A program made the translations under genes and the position numbers. Source: Sinorhizobium fredii USDA 257 (GTDB lineage Bacteria; Pseudomonadota; Alphaproteobacteria; Rhizobiales; Rhizobiaceae). From it: a DNA stretch of 64,000 nt. The notes beneath the pieces were generated by a model that was given only the letters and a program-made list of their open reading frames with translations, searched no databases and was not told the origin of the DNA. Positions 18,818 through 27,740 of this stretch are shown in pieces. Within the stretch, counting starts at the first letter, position 1, and every line of letters begins with the position of its first letter. The stretch is from positions 2,790,001 to 2,854,000 of the forward strand of contig NC_018000.1 of the NCBI RefSeq assembly GCF_000265205.3, written 5' to 3'.

Positions 18818-19481
18818 GAACAGCATTCCCCGCGGGGACGGGGTCGTCATTATTGGTCTCGGCCGCTTCGGCAGCGCCGTTGCACAATCACTGGTCTCTC
18901 TTGGCCATGAGGTGTTGGCCATCGACGAAAACGCGGAGCTGGTTCAGAGCTGGGCCACCCGGCTGACCCACGTCGTGGAGGCTGATAGCTCCAATACAGA
19001 CTCTCTGCGTCGCCTCGGCGTCCAGGACTTTCCGCATGCGGTCGTCGGAATTGGAACGGATATCGAAGCGAGCGTGCTTACCGTGCTGGCGCTCTCGGAA
19101 CTCGGAGTGCCCGACATCTGGGCAAAGGCCGTCAATCCTAACCACGGTCGCATTCTGGAGCGTACCGGAGCGCATCATGTCGTATATCCGGAAGCGGCCA
19201 TGGGCGAGCGTGTCGCCCACCTGGTCACTGGCAAGATGATCGACTTCATAGAATTCGATGATGGCTTTGCCATCGTGAAGACGACCGCGCCGGAAGAAGC
19301 TATCGACAAGACGCTGGGAGAATCCGGTCTTCGTAGCAAGTACGGGGTGACCATCGTCGGCGTCAAGCGGAGGAAGATGGACTTTACGTATGCCACGCCG
19401 GAAACAATGGTCGAGGCGGGTGATCTGTTGATCGTGTCAGGACCGACCAAACTGGTGGAAAGGTTCGCAGCGCTTACTTGA
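18810..19481 (+). CDS. Potassium uptake regulatory subunit TrkA/KtrA (RCK)
   Basis: The TTG at 18810 overlaps the stop of the channel gene and has AGAGGAG upstream. A longer in-frame ATG at 18744 lies inside the previous gene. The product is 223 aa. The Rossmann motif 'IIGLGRFGSAVAQSL' is at residues about 14-28. An RCK-C domain follows near residue 140. It binds nucleotide on the cytoplasmic side and gates the KtrB-like channel. Confidence 0.92.
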   Translation: MAKNSIPRGDGVVIIGLGRFGSAVAQSLVSLGHEVLAIDENAELVQSWATRLTHVVEADSSNTDSLRRLGVQDFPHAVVGIGTDIEASVLTVLALSELGVPDIWAKAVNPNHGRILERTGAHHVVYPEAAMGERVAHLVTGKMIDFIEFDDGFAIVKTTAPEEAIDKTLGESGLRSKYGVTIVGVKRRKMDFTYATPETMVEAGDLLIVSGPTKLVERFAALT

Positions 19482-20635
19482 CGCATTTGGGCTCGGTCGG
19501 CGAACTGGCGGTTTTCGGCAGTGTGATCAAAGTTGCTCGCAGTTCTCCGACATCGAAAGGTCCCTTGCCATGTAGCTGTCGAAGCCGCGAGCGCGGCGAC
19601 TTCACGCTCTCGCGGATCTGCCACCAGACACGAATGCTGCTGTCGATGTTTGTTATCGGACGCTTCCACGTTGGCTTGCCTATAGAATATCCTAGATTCT
19701 AGGGCCGCGCTTCTGAGCGCTCTGAATGATCCCCATTTTCTCGTTAATGGCATGCTGCAGACCGGCCGGCCCGAGGTAGTTCGCGATGGACCAAAGGAGC
19801 AACGTTCGTAACGCATTGACAGTGCGCCGGCAGAAGCGCGCTCTTGCAAGACGTAAGCAAAAATACCCCCGAGAAGAAGAGCTACATATTTGATAAAGAG
19901 CTTGGGCCGGCGGCTTAGGACATGCCCTCTAGTTTCAGAACGCTATCGCCCTGTTCATCGCTCTCGGCGCGGTCATTGGCGCCGGCATTGCTCTCTACGG
20001 GCGCTGGGCGGCGAGGAGCCGATCGGCGAATGACATCATGCGTCCGCCGTCTCCTCTCCGCGGCGGCCATCTCTTGAATAGCATAGGCATGGGGCATCGG
20101 GGACGAAATGGCAGATGATGATATGAACGGGAACGGCAACAGTTCGTTGCCGGCCAATTGGGCGGCGCTGAGCGTCCGGGGTCCAGGCTGACGGGCGTCG
20201 GCTTCATGGCCCTGCAGCCGATCAAGGACAACACCGCTCATCTCGAGGAAACGCATGTCCCCGTTTCTAATCGGCGGTTTCTCAGAAGGAAATGGAATGG
20301 CGATCGGCACGAGGTTCCGAGGACCGGCTACGCCAGGAGGCGGCGCTGAAGGACATCCACGACGCCCAGGTGCCGCGCGCGGAACTCGATCGCGTCTGGG
20401 AGGGCTATGACCAGCGCTTCTCTGACCACCAGCGGCAGATCGATGCGGTGAAGCAGGCGCAAGGCAGTGTCTACAGGCAGCGCGGCATCATCCTCGACCA
20501 ACACCCATTGAGCTGCAACGCTTCCAAAAGAGCCTTTAAATCGTTGTCTCCAGAGAAGAGAACGACATGGTCGGCCGGACAGGACACCGCCTCTTGACGA
20601 TCGGCATTATATGCTGATTTACAACCTTTACGCAG
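19482..20635. other. Decayed region without an intact gene
   Basis: On the plus strand, 19938-20120 encodes a hydrophobic stretch ('NAIALFIALGAVIGAGIALY') in an open but startless frame. At 20292-20500, 'RQEAALKDIHDAQVPRAELD' and what follows look like the end of a small phage-type coiled-coil protein. Neither has a convincing start and stop. The area looks like leftovers of deleted or frameshifted genes. Confidence 0.35.
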
Positions 20636-20776
20636 CTCATTGAGTTTGCTGTGAGCCGCGATTTAGGCGGACAGGTGGAACTGAACTATGCGCCGGCGGG
20701 TTTGGGTGTCGAGATCGTTATCCCGCTAGGATCGATTTCATTGACATCGAGACCGGTCTCACGCGTAAAATCGTGA
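20636..20776 (+). pseudogene. C-terminal remnant of an HWE-type sensor histidine kinase
   Basis: The frame reads 'TQLIEFAVSRDLGGQVELNY', then 'APAGLGVEIVIPLG', ending at TGA 20774-20776. This matches the last part of the catalytic domain of HWE/HisKA_2 kinases, which are common in rhizobia. Everything upstream is missing. It is bounded on the right by the IS701 element. Confidence 0.55.
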
Positions 20777-20883
20777 GGTCGAGTGCTCGCGCCAAGGATT
20801 GCTACTATCCGCGCAGCCGGCAAACGGTTCCACTCAGAACGAAAACAGCCAAATTGACCGTTCAATGCTGCGATTTAATCTAG

Positions 20884-22296
20884 CATTACAGTTGCATTTA
20901 GTTTTGAGGTGAGCTCGTCGAGCGGCCGCCTGATGGGCGCGCCTCCAGCATGACCATGCGATGACGTAGGCGGGGCTTATGCGACGCTGAGCAAGCCTGA
21001 TGGCGATGCGCCGGACTTCCTGGATAGACCAGCGGATCAAGTCCTGATGGTCGGCATCCGCGGTCTTTTTGGGGGCGTCGCGTCATTGGCGCGGTACCGG
21101 ATCACCGCCATCATGGCGAAGGCAAGCATGACGAGGGAGACGTGGCGATGCCAGCCATGCCATGACCGGGTTTCGTTGTGATCGAGTCCGAGCTCGTTCT
21201 TGGCGGTCTCGAAGCTGTCTTCGATCGCCCAGCGATGGCCTTCAACGGAAACGAGCGTCTGGATGTCCGTCCCGGCCGGGCACCATGTGGTGAAGAATGC
21301 GAGATCACCGTCGCTGATATTGCGCCGGATCAGCAGGCCACGGGTCCAAAGCCCAGATTTCGTCTCGTTATATTCGTCGGCATCGAGGTCGGCGAGTTCG
21401 CAATAGGCCCAGTCATGAAGCCGCGCGCCTTTGGTGCCCTCACCGGCGGAAAGACGTTGCCATGCACTTGGATCGAGATCACGGGCGATCTCCTGCGCTG
21501 TGCCGGCGACCGGAGGCTTACCCGACCAGGAGCCGAAATGGTGGTCCGATTTAACCCCAAGAACGTAGCCTTTGCAGGCTCGACGCAGGGTCCCTTCGAC
21601 GTCCCCGACGCCATAGACCGCATCTGCGGCCACCCATGAAAACGGCACGTCGGCTGCCAGCGCACGCCGTATCATCTCGACAGCCAGGCCTGGCTTGGTA
21701 GCGAAGGCTGTAGCCTGAGGAACATGAGCTGCTGCAAGCCTTGCCGGATCGCCAGTCCAGCTCTTGGGCAAGTACAGGGCTCGATCGATAAAGGCATGGC
21801 CGCGAACGGACACATAGGCGGCGAACACACCGATCTGGCAGTTCGTTATCTTGCCAGCCGAACCTGTATATTGACGTGCAACACCGCACGATGTCTTGCC
21901 CTGCTTGAGGAAGCCCGTCTCGTCGATGACCAGGACCGCATCATCCGTGGCGAGGTTTTCTACGACATACTCTCGCACGATGTCGCGAAGTGCGTCCGCG
22001 TCCCAGCGCCCGCGCCCCAGAATGGCTTGTTGCCGCCACGGGCCGGGATCACCGGCCGCCTCAGCACGCATCCAACCTGTCTTACGCCGCTCGTCACCCA
22101 GCAAGCCGTCCAGGAAAAGGTTCGCAGAGGCTGCAACTCGCTCCTGCGTAAACAGTCCGCGCATGCGAGCCTTCACGTCGCGCAACGATGATGCCCAAAG
22201 CTCAAGCGTCGTCTCGATTGATGCACCTGCCATCCATGACCTCCGAATCATGGAGACCCATAGATTCAGATCATAAATAAATATGCAACTGTGATG
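20884..22296 (-). mobile_element. IS701-family insertion sequence
   Basis: The ends carry matching inverted sequences: CATTACAGTTGCAT just inside the left end and CATCACAGTTGCAT inside the right. CTAG stands at both edges (20880-20883 and 22297-22300), fitting the 4-bp YTAR target duplication of this family. The right CTAG is shared with the next element. Confidence 0.75.
21037..22251 (-). CDS. IS701-family transposase, frameshifted near its C-terminus
   Basis: A 404-aa frame with the family's core ('VLVIDETGFLKQGKTSCGVA', 'GHRWAIEDSFETAKNELGLD'). It ends early at 'MPTIRT'. The expected tail ('DLIRWSIQEVRRIAIRLAQR' and beyond) continues in the -1 frame from about 21060 down to 20900. The switch point is a C5A5 run at about 21069-21078. 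Either one base was lost in the homopolymer, or a -1 slip occurs there. IS701 transposases normally come from one frame, so a decayed copy is more likely. Confidence 0.8.
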   Translation of the reverse strand: MIRRSWMAGASIETTLELWASSLRDVKARMRGLFTQERVAASANLFLDGLLGDERRKTGWMRAEAAGDPGPWRQQAILGRGRWDADALRDIVREYVVENLATDDAVLVIDETGFLKQGKTSCGVARQYTGSAGKITNCQIGVFAAYVSVRGHAFIDRALYLPKSWTGDPARLAAAHVPQATAFATKPGLAVEMIRRALAADVPFSWVAADAVYGVGDVEGTLRRACKGYVLGVKSDHHFGSWSGKPPVAGTAQEIARDLDPSAWQRLSAGEGTKGARLHDWAYCELADLDADEYNETKSGLWTRGLLIRRNISDGDLAFFTTWCPAGTDIQTLVSVEGHRWAIEDSFETAKNELGLDHNETRSWHGWHRHVSLVMLAFAMMAVIRYRANDATPPKRPRMPTIRT

Positions 22297-22412
22297 CTAG
22301 GCTGTGGTGACGATTTAATCATTTGAGCCAGAGCATGATGCTGGCGAGCTTGACGAATCCGAGGAAGGTTGCTGCGAGCTTATCGTAGCGTGTTGCGATG
22401 CGGCGCCACTGC

Positions 22413-24212
22413 TTGCAGCGCGACAACCAAGATGAGACGCGCATTGCCTCGTCGAAACTGTTCCCGAATACTCAACCGTTGCCTCACATAATTTGCTCCC
22501 TACCGAGGGGTATGAACAGGGGCGACTATGGGACAGCTGAGCATGGCGACGAGGAAAGAACTGACGGCGGCGGTTTCGGAGCGTTATCGTGCTTCGACGC
22601 GAACGGAGAAGGCGAGAATTCTGGATGAGTTCGTCGTCATCACGGGCTTTCACCGCAAGCACGCGATGCGCCTGCTGCGGCGCCACGGGAGAGAGCCTAC
22701 AGGTCGGCGAGCGCGGCCGCGGGTTTATGATGAAGCGGAACGCAATGCGCTCATATTGCTGTGGGAGGCGTCTGATCGGGTTTGTGGGAAGCGGCTGAAG
22801 GCGTTGCTACCCGTCCTTGTCGAGGCGATGGAACGGCACGGTCATTTTAACCTCGCGCCTGAGATCCGCGGCAAATTGCTGGCGATGAGCGCGGCCACGA
22901 TCGACAGGACGCTGGGACCGATCCGAGAGGGTTTGGGACGCCCTCGACGGCGGCCCGCGGCGCACGCCCTGCGACGGAGCATTCCCATTAGAACGTCGGC
23001 GGATTGGGACAATCCGGCGCCAGGCTTCGTTGAGGCGGATCTCGTCGCCCATTGCGGCCCTTCGGCTCGCGGCAGCTTCATCCAAACCCTTGTTCTCACC
23101 GACATCGCGACTGGCTGGACGGAATGTGCGCCGCTGCTGGTTCGCGAACAGACACTGTTGAGCAGTGTGCTCACAGAATTGCGCAAGCAACTGCCCTTCG
23201 CGCTTCTCGGCCTGGATACGGACAACGACACCGTCTTCATGAACGAGACGTTGAAGGCCTATTGTGACGCCGCCAACATTGTCTTCACGCGCTGCCGCCC
23301 CTACCGCAAGAACGACCAGGCCTTTGTCGAGCAGAAGAATGGCGCCGTCGTGCGCAGGATGGTTGGATATCGTCGGTTCGAGGGACTGGAGGCCGCCACG
23401 CTGCTAGCGAAGCTCTACCGATCAGCACGGCTGTTCGTAAACTTCTTTCAGCCATCATTCAAATTGATCGCGAAGCAGCGCGACGGCGCTCGTGTGCGCA
23501 AGACGTATAGTCCGCCAGCCACGCCGCATCAGCGTCTGATTGCCGACGCTCGCACGTCAGATGCAGTCCGCTCCCGTCTGCAGGAAATCTACGCAGGGCT
23601 CGATCCTGTCCTGCTATTGCGCGATATTCGCGCCCTACAGGAGCGACTCGCTGCGCTTGCCGACACGCCGCCGGCCATGCGCACTGACGGGGTAGCTCAG
23701 CCGATCGACCTTTTCCTCGCGAGTTTGCGGACGGCCTGGAAGGACGGAGCTACCCGGCCGACGGATCGTCCGATTGTAAAGGCCAAAAGAGGACGGCGGC
23801 GTCCTGACCCTCTCGTCAAGGCGACCGCCGACTTGCGAAGTTGGTTCGAAGCCGAACCATGGCGAACCGGCAGTGAACTTCTGTCACGTCTGCAGGCCGA
23901 GTATCCCGGCGATTACCCCGACAAGCTGCTTCGAACACTTCAGCGCCGGCTGAAGGTCTGGCGTAGCGAACAGGCGGACGCGTTGCTGTTTGGCACCTTG
24001 AACAAGGAGCCGCCGATCCACCAAATCGCAAGGCCGCACTGAGGTGCCGTGGCGCTCGCGAAGGAGGCCAGGCGCTGCGAAACCCCTGCCATCTCCGCGC
24101 CCGGCCTCCTTCGCCCCAACCCGGGAGCAAAATGAATGAGGCAACGTACGAATATCGGGGAGCATCGTTACGTGCGGCAATACGTGATCTCAGCCAGATT
24201 GTCGCTCTACAA
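22413..24212 (+). mobile_element. ISNCY-like (rve-type) insertion sequence inside the IS427 element
   Basis: Imperfect inverted ends: TTGCAGCGCGACAA at the left and the complement of TTGTAGAGCGACAA at the right. CTGC is present on both sides (22409-22412 and 24213-24216). The repeat can be read as CTGCTTG if the left TTG belongs to the target. The element is about 1.8 kb with one transposase gene. Confidence 0.75.
22528..24042 (+). CDS. Transposase with integrase core (ISNCY/IS481-like)
   Basis: A 504-aa protein. An N-terminal helix-turn-helix region lies at residues about 1-60. The integrase core carries acidic residues in 'GFVEADLVAH', 'LLGLDTDNDTVF' and 'FVEQKNG', fitting a D-D-E triad. 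A basic C-terminal part follows. The frame is complete and the element's ends are intact, so it may still be mobile. The exact IS family is uncertain between ISNCY and IS481-like groups. Confidence 0.85.
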   Translation: MGQLSMATRKELTAAVSERYRASTRTEKARILDEFVVITGFHRKHAMRLLRRHGREPTGRRARPRVYDEAERNALILLWEASDRVCGKRLKALLPVLVEAMERHGHFNLAPEIRGKLLAMSAATIDRTLGPIREGLGRPRRRPAAHALRRSIPIRTSADWDNPAPGFVEADLVAHCGPSARGSFIQTLVLTDIATGWTECAPLLVREQTLLSSVLTELRKQLPFALLGLDTDNDTVFMNETLKAYCDAANIVFTRCRPYRKNDQAFVEQKNGAVVRRMVGYRRFEGLEAATLLAKLYRSARLFVNFFQPSFKLIAKQRDGARVRKTYSPPATPHQRLIADARTSDAVRSRLQEIYAGLDPVLLLRDIRALQERLAALADTPPAMRTDGVAQPIDLFLASLRTAWKDGATRPTDRPIVKAKRGRRRPDPLVKATADLRSWFEAEPWRTGSELLSRLQAEYPGDYPDKLLRTLQRRLKVWRSEQADALLFGTLNKEPPIHQIARPH

Positions 24213-24960
24213 CTGCTTGAGTTTGGCGAAGAAGCCCTCAATTCCCCAGCGTTGGCGGTAGGCGATCCGATCATAGCCGTGCTGATGCTTGCGATGACGG
24301 CGAGGCGGAATGACCGGCTCGCCGCCCTGATCCAGGATGGCGTCGTGGAGGCTGTCGGCATCGTAGGCGCGGTCGGCGATGACTTGGCCTGAAGCCAGTC
24401 CGGCGACAAGGCCGCAGGCTGGCGCCATGTCGTTCTGCTGGCCGGGTCCGATCGCGAAGCGGATCGGCAGGCCGAGTGCATCTACGACGGCGTGGAGCTT
24501 GGTGCCGAAGCCGCCGCGCGAGCGCCCGAGAGCCTGGGCTTCAGGTCCCCCCTTTTGCGCCGCGCGCCTGCGGCTTGTGCATTCGCCCGGATGACAGTGG
24601 CGTCGATCGCCAGCCATTCGAGATCGGGATCACGGACAATCGCTTCGAACAGGCGGTCAAACACGCCCATCTCGATCCAGCGGTAATAGCGACGCTTGGC
24701 CGTCTGATATGGGCCGAATCGCTCTGGAAGATCACGCCAGCGTGCACCGGAACGGGCCATCCATAACAACGCGTCGAAGAAGCGGCGCCCGTCGCTGCGC
24801 GGGCCGCGCCTTCCCTTCCGTCCCCCGGGAACGAACGGCTTCACCTTCTCCCACTGATCGTCACGAAGAGCTTCGCCTTCCATCGCTGGCCTCCAAAAGC
24901 CAGCGTTGAATCTGATTTGCACCCTGATGGGAATCCCAAATCTTAAATCGTCACTACGGC

Positions 24961-25740
24961 CTAGTGCGACATCAGAACCGGCATTGAAATGTTATTCAGC
25001 AGATTGCGCGTCGCGCCGCCGAACATATCTTCAAAGAGCGGCGAGTGGCCATACGCGCCGCATACGATAAGATCTGCACTCTCTCGGTCGAGGACCGCAA
25101 ATAACGCACCGGTGAAATCGGTCTCCCCGGTATCGCGCCATCCTTCCAAGGCAACCGTAACCGCGTGATGTTCGAGATGGCTCTTTATCTCCTGAACATC
25201 TTCATTTTGGTCGCTGTAGTTGCTCGCAAAAACGAACAGGAAAACTTTGCGCGCTAGCTTGAGGATTGGCATCGCATCATGAACGGCGCGGGTTGACTCT
25301 CGACTGAAATTCCAGGCAACGATCACCCGCTCGCCGATTGCACCTTCACCGGCCCAGCCCGTCGGAAGCACCAACATGGGAACCCCGGCGGTCATCAGAA
25401 TTTCTTGAGGAACTGCTGAATTGGAAAGATGGCGGCGATCCGGATGCGGCTGTGTCGTTACCAGAAGATCAGCGCAATGGGCAAAAAGCACTGCGGTATG
25501 AGCTTCCGGCCTTGCCCGGTGATATTGGAAATCCAGGCCAGCCTCCTGAACTGCCGTGGTGAATTTGGCCTCGATTGCCATCGCGGAATCGCGGCTCTCC
25601 CCTTCCAGTGCTTCCTTTGTGCTGATGTCGACGCCGATCAGTCTGGCTTGGTGCTTGGCAGCGACATTTATGGCGGTGCGCACTCGGGCAGGGCAATCTG
25701 CTCCAACGTCCAAATAGACGACGATATCTCTATAGCCCAT
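24961..25740 (-). CDS. Universal stress protein (tandem UspA domains)
   Basis: The start at 25740 ('MGYRDIVVYLDVG') has GGAGGA upstream; four extra in-frame codons upstream are unlikely. The product is 259 aa with two UspA folds. The second keeps the nucleotide-binding loop 'GAYGHSPLFEDMFGG'. It is a cytoplasmic stress protein. The stop codon is formed by the CTAG target copy of the IS427 element, so the coding sequence survived insertion exactly at its end. Confidence 0.9.
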   Translation of the reverse strand: MGYRDIVVYLDVGADCPARVRTAINVAAKHQARLIGVDISTKEALEGESRDSAMAIEAKFTTAVQEAGLDFQYHRARPEAHTAVLFAHCADLLVTTQPHPDRRHLSNSAVPQEILMTAGVPMLVLPTGWAGEGAIGERVIVAWNFSRESTRAVHDAMPILKLARKVFLFVFASNYSDQNEDVQEIKSHLEHHAVTVALEGWRDTGETDFTGALFAVLDRESADLIVCGAYGHSPLFEDMFGGATRNLLNNISMPVLMSH

Positions 25741-25849
25741 AGCTTCCTCCATGTGCGAAGGCGTAATGCCGAGGCGAACCCCATCTCAGTGAACCCTTAA
25801 TACCCATTGACGCGGCAGGTTCCGGATGCCTGCAAAGAAAAACCCGCTG

Positions 25850-26530
25850 CGGCGATGTCGGGCTGAGTGCACAAGCGGCAAGGAAGGCCTGATTTGGTCG
25901 CTTCGGAGGCGACCACGAGCCGCTCCATAATACGGAGAAAACGAAGGGAGCAAGCGCACCCGCCACCAGCCGGGCGGCGACCATGCGGCCGGTAATTGCG
26001 CCGTAGCCGGCCGATCCGAACAGCCAGAGCGGCAGCGCGCTCTGGGCAATGCTGTTGATGCCCGAACCGAGACCAAGACAAATTCCGAAGGCGGCAGCAC
26101 CGGGCAGCCACGTTCCGGATACGCCAACGACGACGACAGCCGCGACTATCAGGGTGGCCGAGCGCGTCGCGAGCATCGGTGGCGGCAGGTTCTTGCCGAA
26201 TGCCATACTGATGAAGCCTGATCAAGACCTGCGCGGGTCCGAACAGCGAGCCGATGACCACCGCTGCCGTGCCGAAACCGATGGATCCCAGCATCGGAAC
26301 CATGTGCATCAGTATCGCCGAAAGCGTGAACCCATGCAGGGCAAAAGCTAATGAAACAAGGAACATGCCACGTCGCCTGACCTTAGACGTAAACGCGCCG
26401 ACGATCGCCTCTCGGTCTTCACCCGTGAATGCGGTTGCTTCGGACCTCCGGCTTCGCGGAAGGCAGACGAGCAGGTTCAATGCCGCGTAGGCGGTGTAGA
26501 TTTCGCGCCATGTCAGGTGCTTGTGAAGGC
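25850..26530 (-). pseudogene. MFS transporter, broken C-terminal half
   Basis: The minus strand gives 'LVSLAFALHGFTLSAILMHM' and 'GFGTAAVVIGSLFGPAQVLI'. The reading then jumps frame near 26215 to 'MAFGKNLPPPMLATRSATLI' and 'FGSAGYGAITGRMVAARLVA', then decays. These are membrane segments 7-12 of a major facilitator protein. Upstream of about 26530 there is no N-terminal half. At least one frameshift and a 5' deletion make it non-functional. Confidence 0.75.
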
Positions 26531-26636
26531 TACGCCGGCGTATATAGTTAGATAGATTTCGGTCTGTCTCGCGCTCAGCTACGATAGGAAAAAAGCGGGG
26601 AGGCGTCTTTGCATTAGCGGAGGGCAGGGGGACCGA

Positions 26637-27740
26637 ATGAAGATCCGCCTCACCGACGGGGCACGCTTTTTCCTGCTTGGCGAGCGGAAGACGATCTTTG
26701 TCGAGTCGTCACAGCAGATTTTCGAAGTTGACGACATCACTGCCTATCTCACCTGCCTCCTTGCCGAGGCAATGTCGGCTCACGACTTGGAAAATGCGCT
26801 TGTGGCGCGCGGCTCACGTCGTGTCGCAGCGCGCTCGTTCGTGAGGGACTATCTTCTCGAATGGTCGCGACGCGGGGTACTGGACGTCGCCTTCGACGAG
26901 GACGAGGGCGCGCCTGTGCACACGCAGTTGCTCGATCTCGCCGGCACGGCCGTGTCGATTGCCTATCACGATCGGGGATTGCTCGATAGCATCCTTCCCG
27001 TTTTCGATCATCAGGCCGCGTCCGGCATGCAGCCCCTGATTACCTACTCTGTGGGCCGCTTCGGTGAGCGCGCCTGCATCAGCCGACATCGTTCGCAAGC
27101 GATGATCGTCACGGCCGCGGAGGCGGTGCCGGCATTGAAAACGCTGCTGACGGACGACGTCCTCCAGAACCTCGGCGCGGCCGTCGCCCTTCACACCGCG
27201 CTTCTGGTGAAGAACGGGAATGGCCTCTTGATCTGCGGCGCCCCCGGAGCGGGCAAGACGACGCTCGCTTTGGCGCTGAGCGAGGCCGGGTTTTTCTATG
27301 GCGCAGATGATATCGCTGTGTTGAACGAGGATGGCCGGCTACGCGGCGTAGCGTTTGCGCCGGCGCTCAAAGAGGGTTCGTGGCGCCTCTTTGAGGGAAT
27401 GCGGGATGCGATCCACATCGCTCCGATACACCGCCGTCTCGACAACAAGCGTGTGCGCTACCTCGCGCCGGTCCACCTTGCTTCCCCCGAGGCAGTTCCG
27501 CTCGGATGCATCGTGCTCATCCGCCGCCGGCGAAGCGGGCCGGCGGCGGTTAGGAAGGTCGAGCCGTTTCGCGCTCTCTCGGAGTTGCTTGCTGGCGCCT
27601 TCACGCCCATGCGTAGGCTGCACCTGCGGCAGTTCCAGACCCTCCTAATCGCGGTCTCGGGCGCCAGGGTCATCGAACTGACCTATTCGCGGCTCGATAA
27701 GGCCGTAGAGACCTTGAGCCGGTACCATGACGGGGAATAG
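26637..27740 (+). CDS. PqqD-like domain fused to HPr-kinase-like (HprK-related) protein
   Basis: A 367-aa protein. Residues about 1-90 have the size and pattern of a PqqD-like winged helix ('GERKTIFVESSQQIFEVDD', then 'FVRDYLLEWSRRGVLDV'), the fold used as RiPP recognition element. Residues about 170-360 resemble HPr kinase/phosphorylase, with Walker A 'GAPGAGKTTLAL' at 201-212 and 'GADDIAVL' as the second acidic motif. HprK's usual phosphotransferase context is absent. Its stop overlaps the next gene by 14 nt. The layout resembles loci known as HprK-related systems; the substrate is unknown. A short leader-type protein downstream is the likeliest target. Confidence 0.78.
   Translation: MKIRLTDGARFFLLGERKTIFVESSQQIFEVDDITAYLTCLLAEAMSAHDLENALVARGSRRVAARSFVRDYLLEWSRRGVLDVAFDEDEGAPVHTQLLDLAGTAVSIAYHDRGLLDSILPVFDHQAASGMQPLITYSVGRFGERACISRHRSQAMIVTAAEAVPALKTLLTDDVLQNLGAAVALHTALLVKNGNGLLICGAPGAGKTTLALALSEAGFFYGADDIAVLNEDGRLRGVAFAPALKEGSWRLFEGMRDAIHIAPIHRRLDNKRVRYLAPVHLASPEAVPLGCIVLIRRRRSGPAAVRKVEPFRALSELLAGAFTPMRRLHLRQFQTLLIAVSGARVIELTYSRLDKAVETLSRYHDGE

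Larger units (their letters stand above)
22319..24883 (-). pseudogene. IS427-type transposase, two frames, split by an inserted IS
   Basis: The 5' part starts at 24883 ('MEGEALRDDQWEKVKPF'). It shifts -1 at an A4G6 run (about 24550-24560) into the frame with 'FGTKLHAVVDALGLPIRFA' and 'QRWGIEGFFAKLKQ'. That frame is cut at 24213. The missing end ('KQWRRIATRYDKLAATFLGF' to 'LASIMLWLK') lies at 22319-22415 beyond the inserted element. Two overlapping frames joined by a programmed slip are known for the IS427 group; the interruption makes this copy non-functional. Confidence 0.8.
22301..24960 (-). mobile_element. IS5/IS427-group element, interrupted by another IS
   Basis: The ends are inverted copies of each other: GCTGTGGTGACGATTTAA at 22301 and the complement of GCCGTAGTGACGATTTAA ending at 24960. 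CTAG flanks both sides (22297-22300, 24961-24964). The right CTAG contains the TAG stop of the stress protein gene. An ISNCY-like element is inserted inside, leaving the last part of the transposase at the left. Confidence 0.8.
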
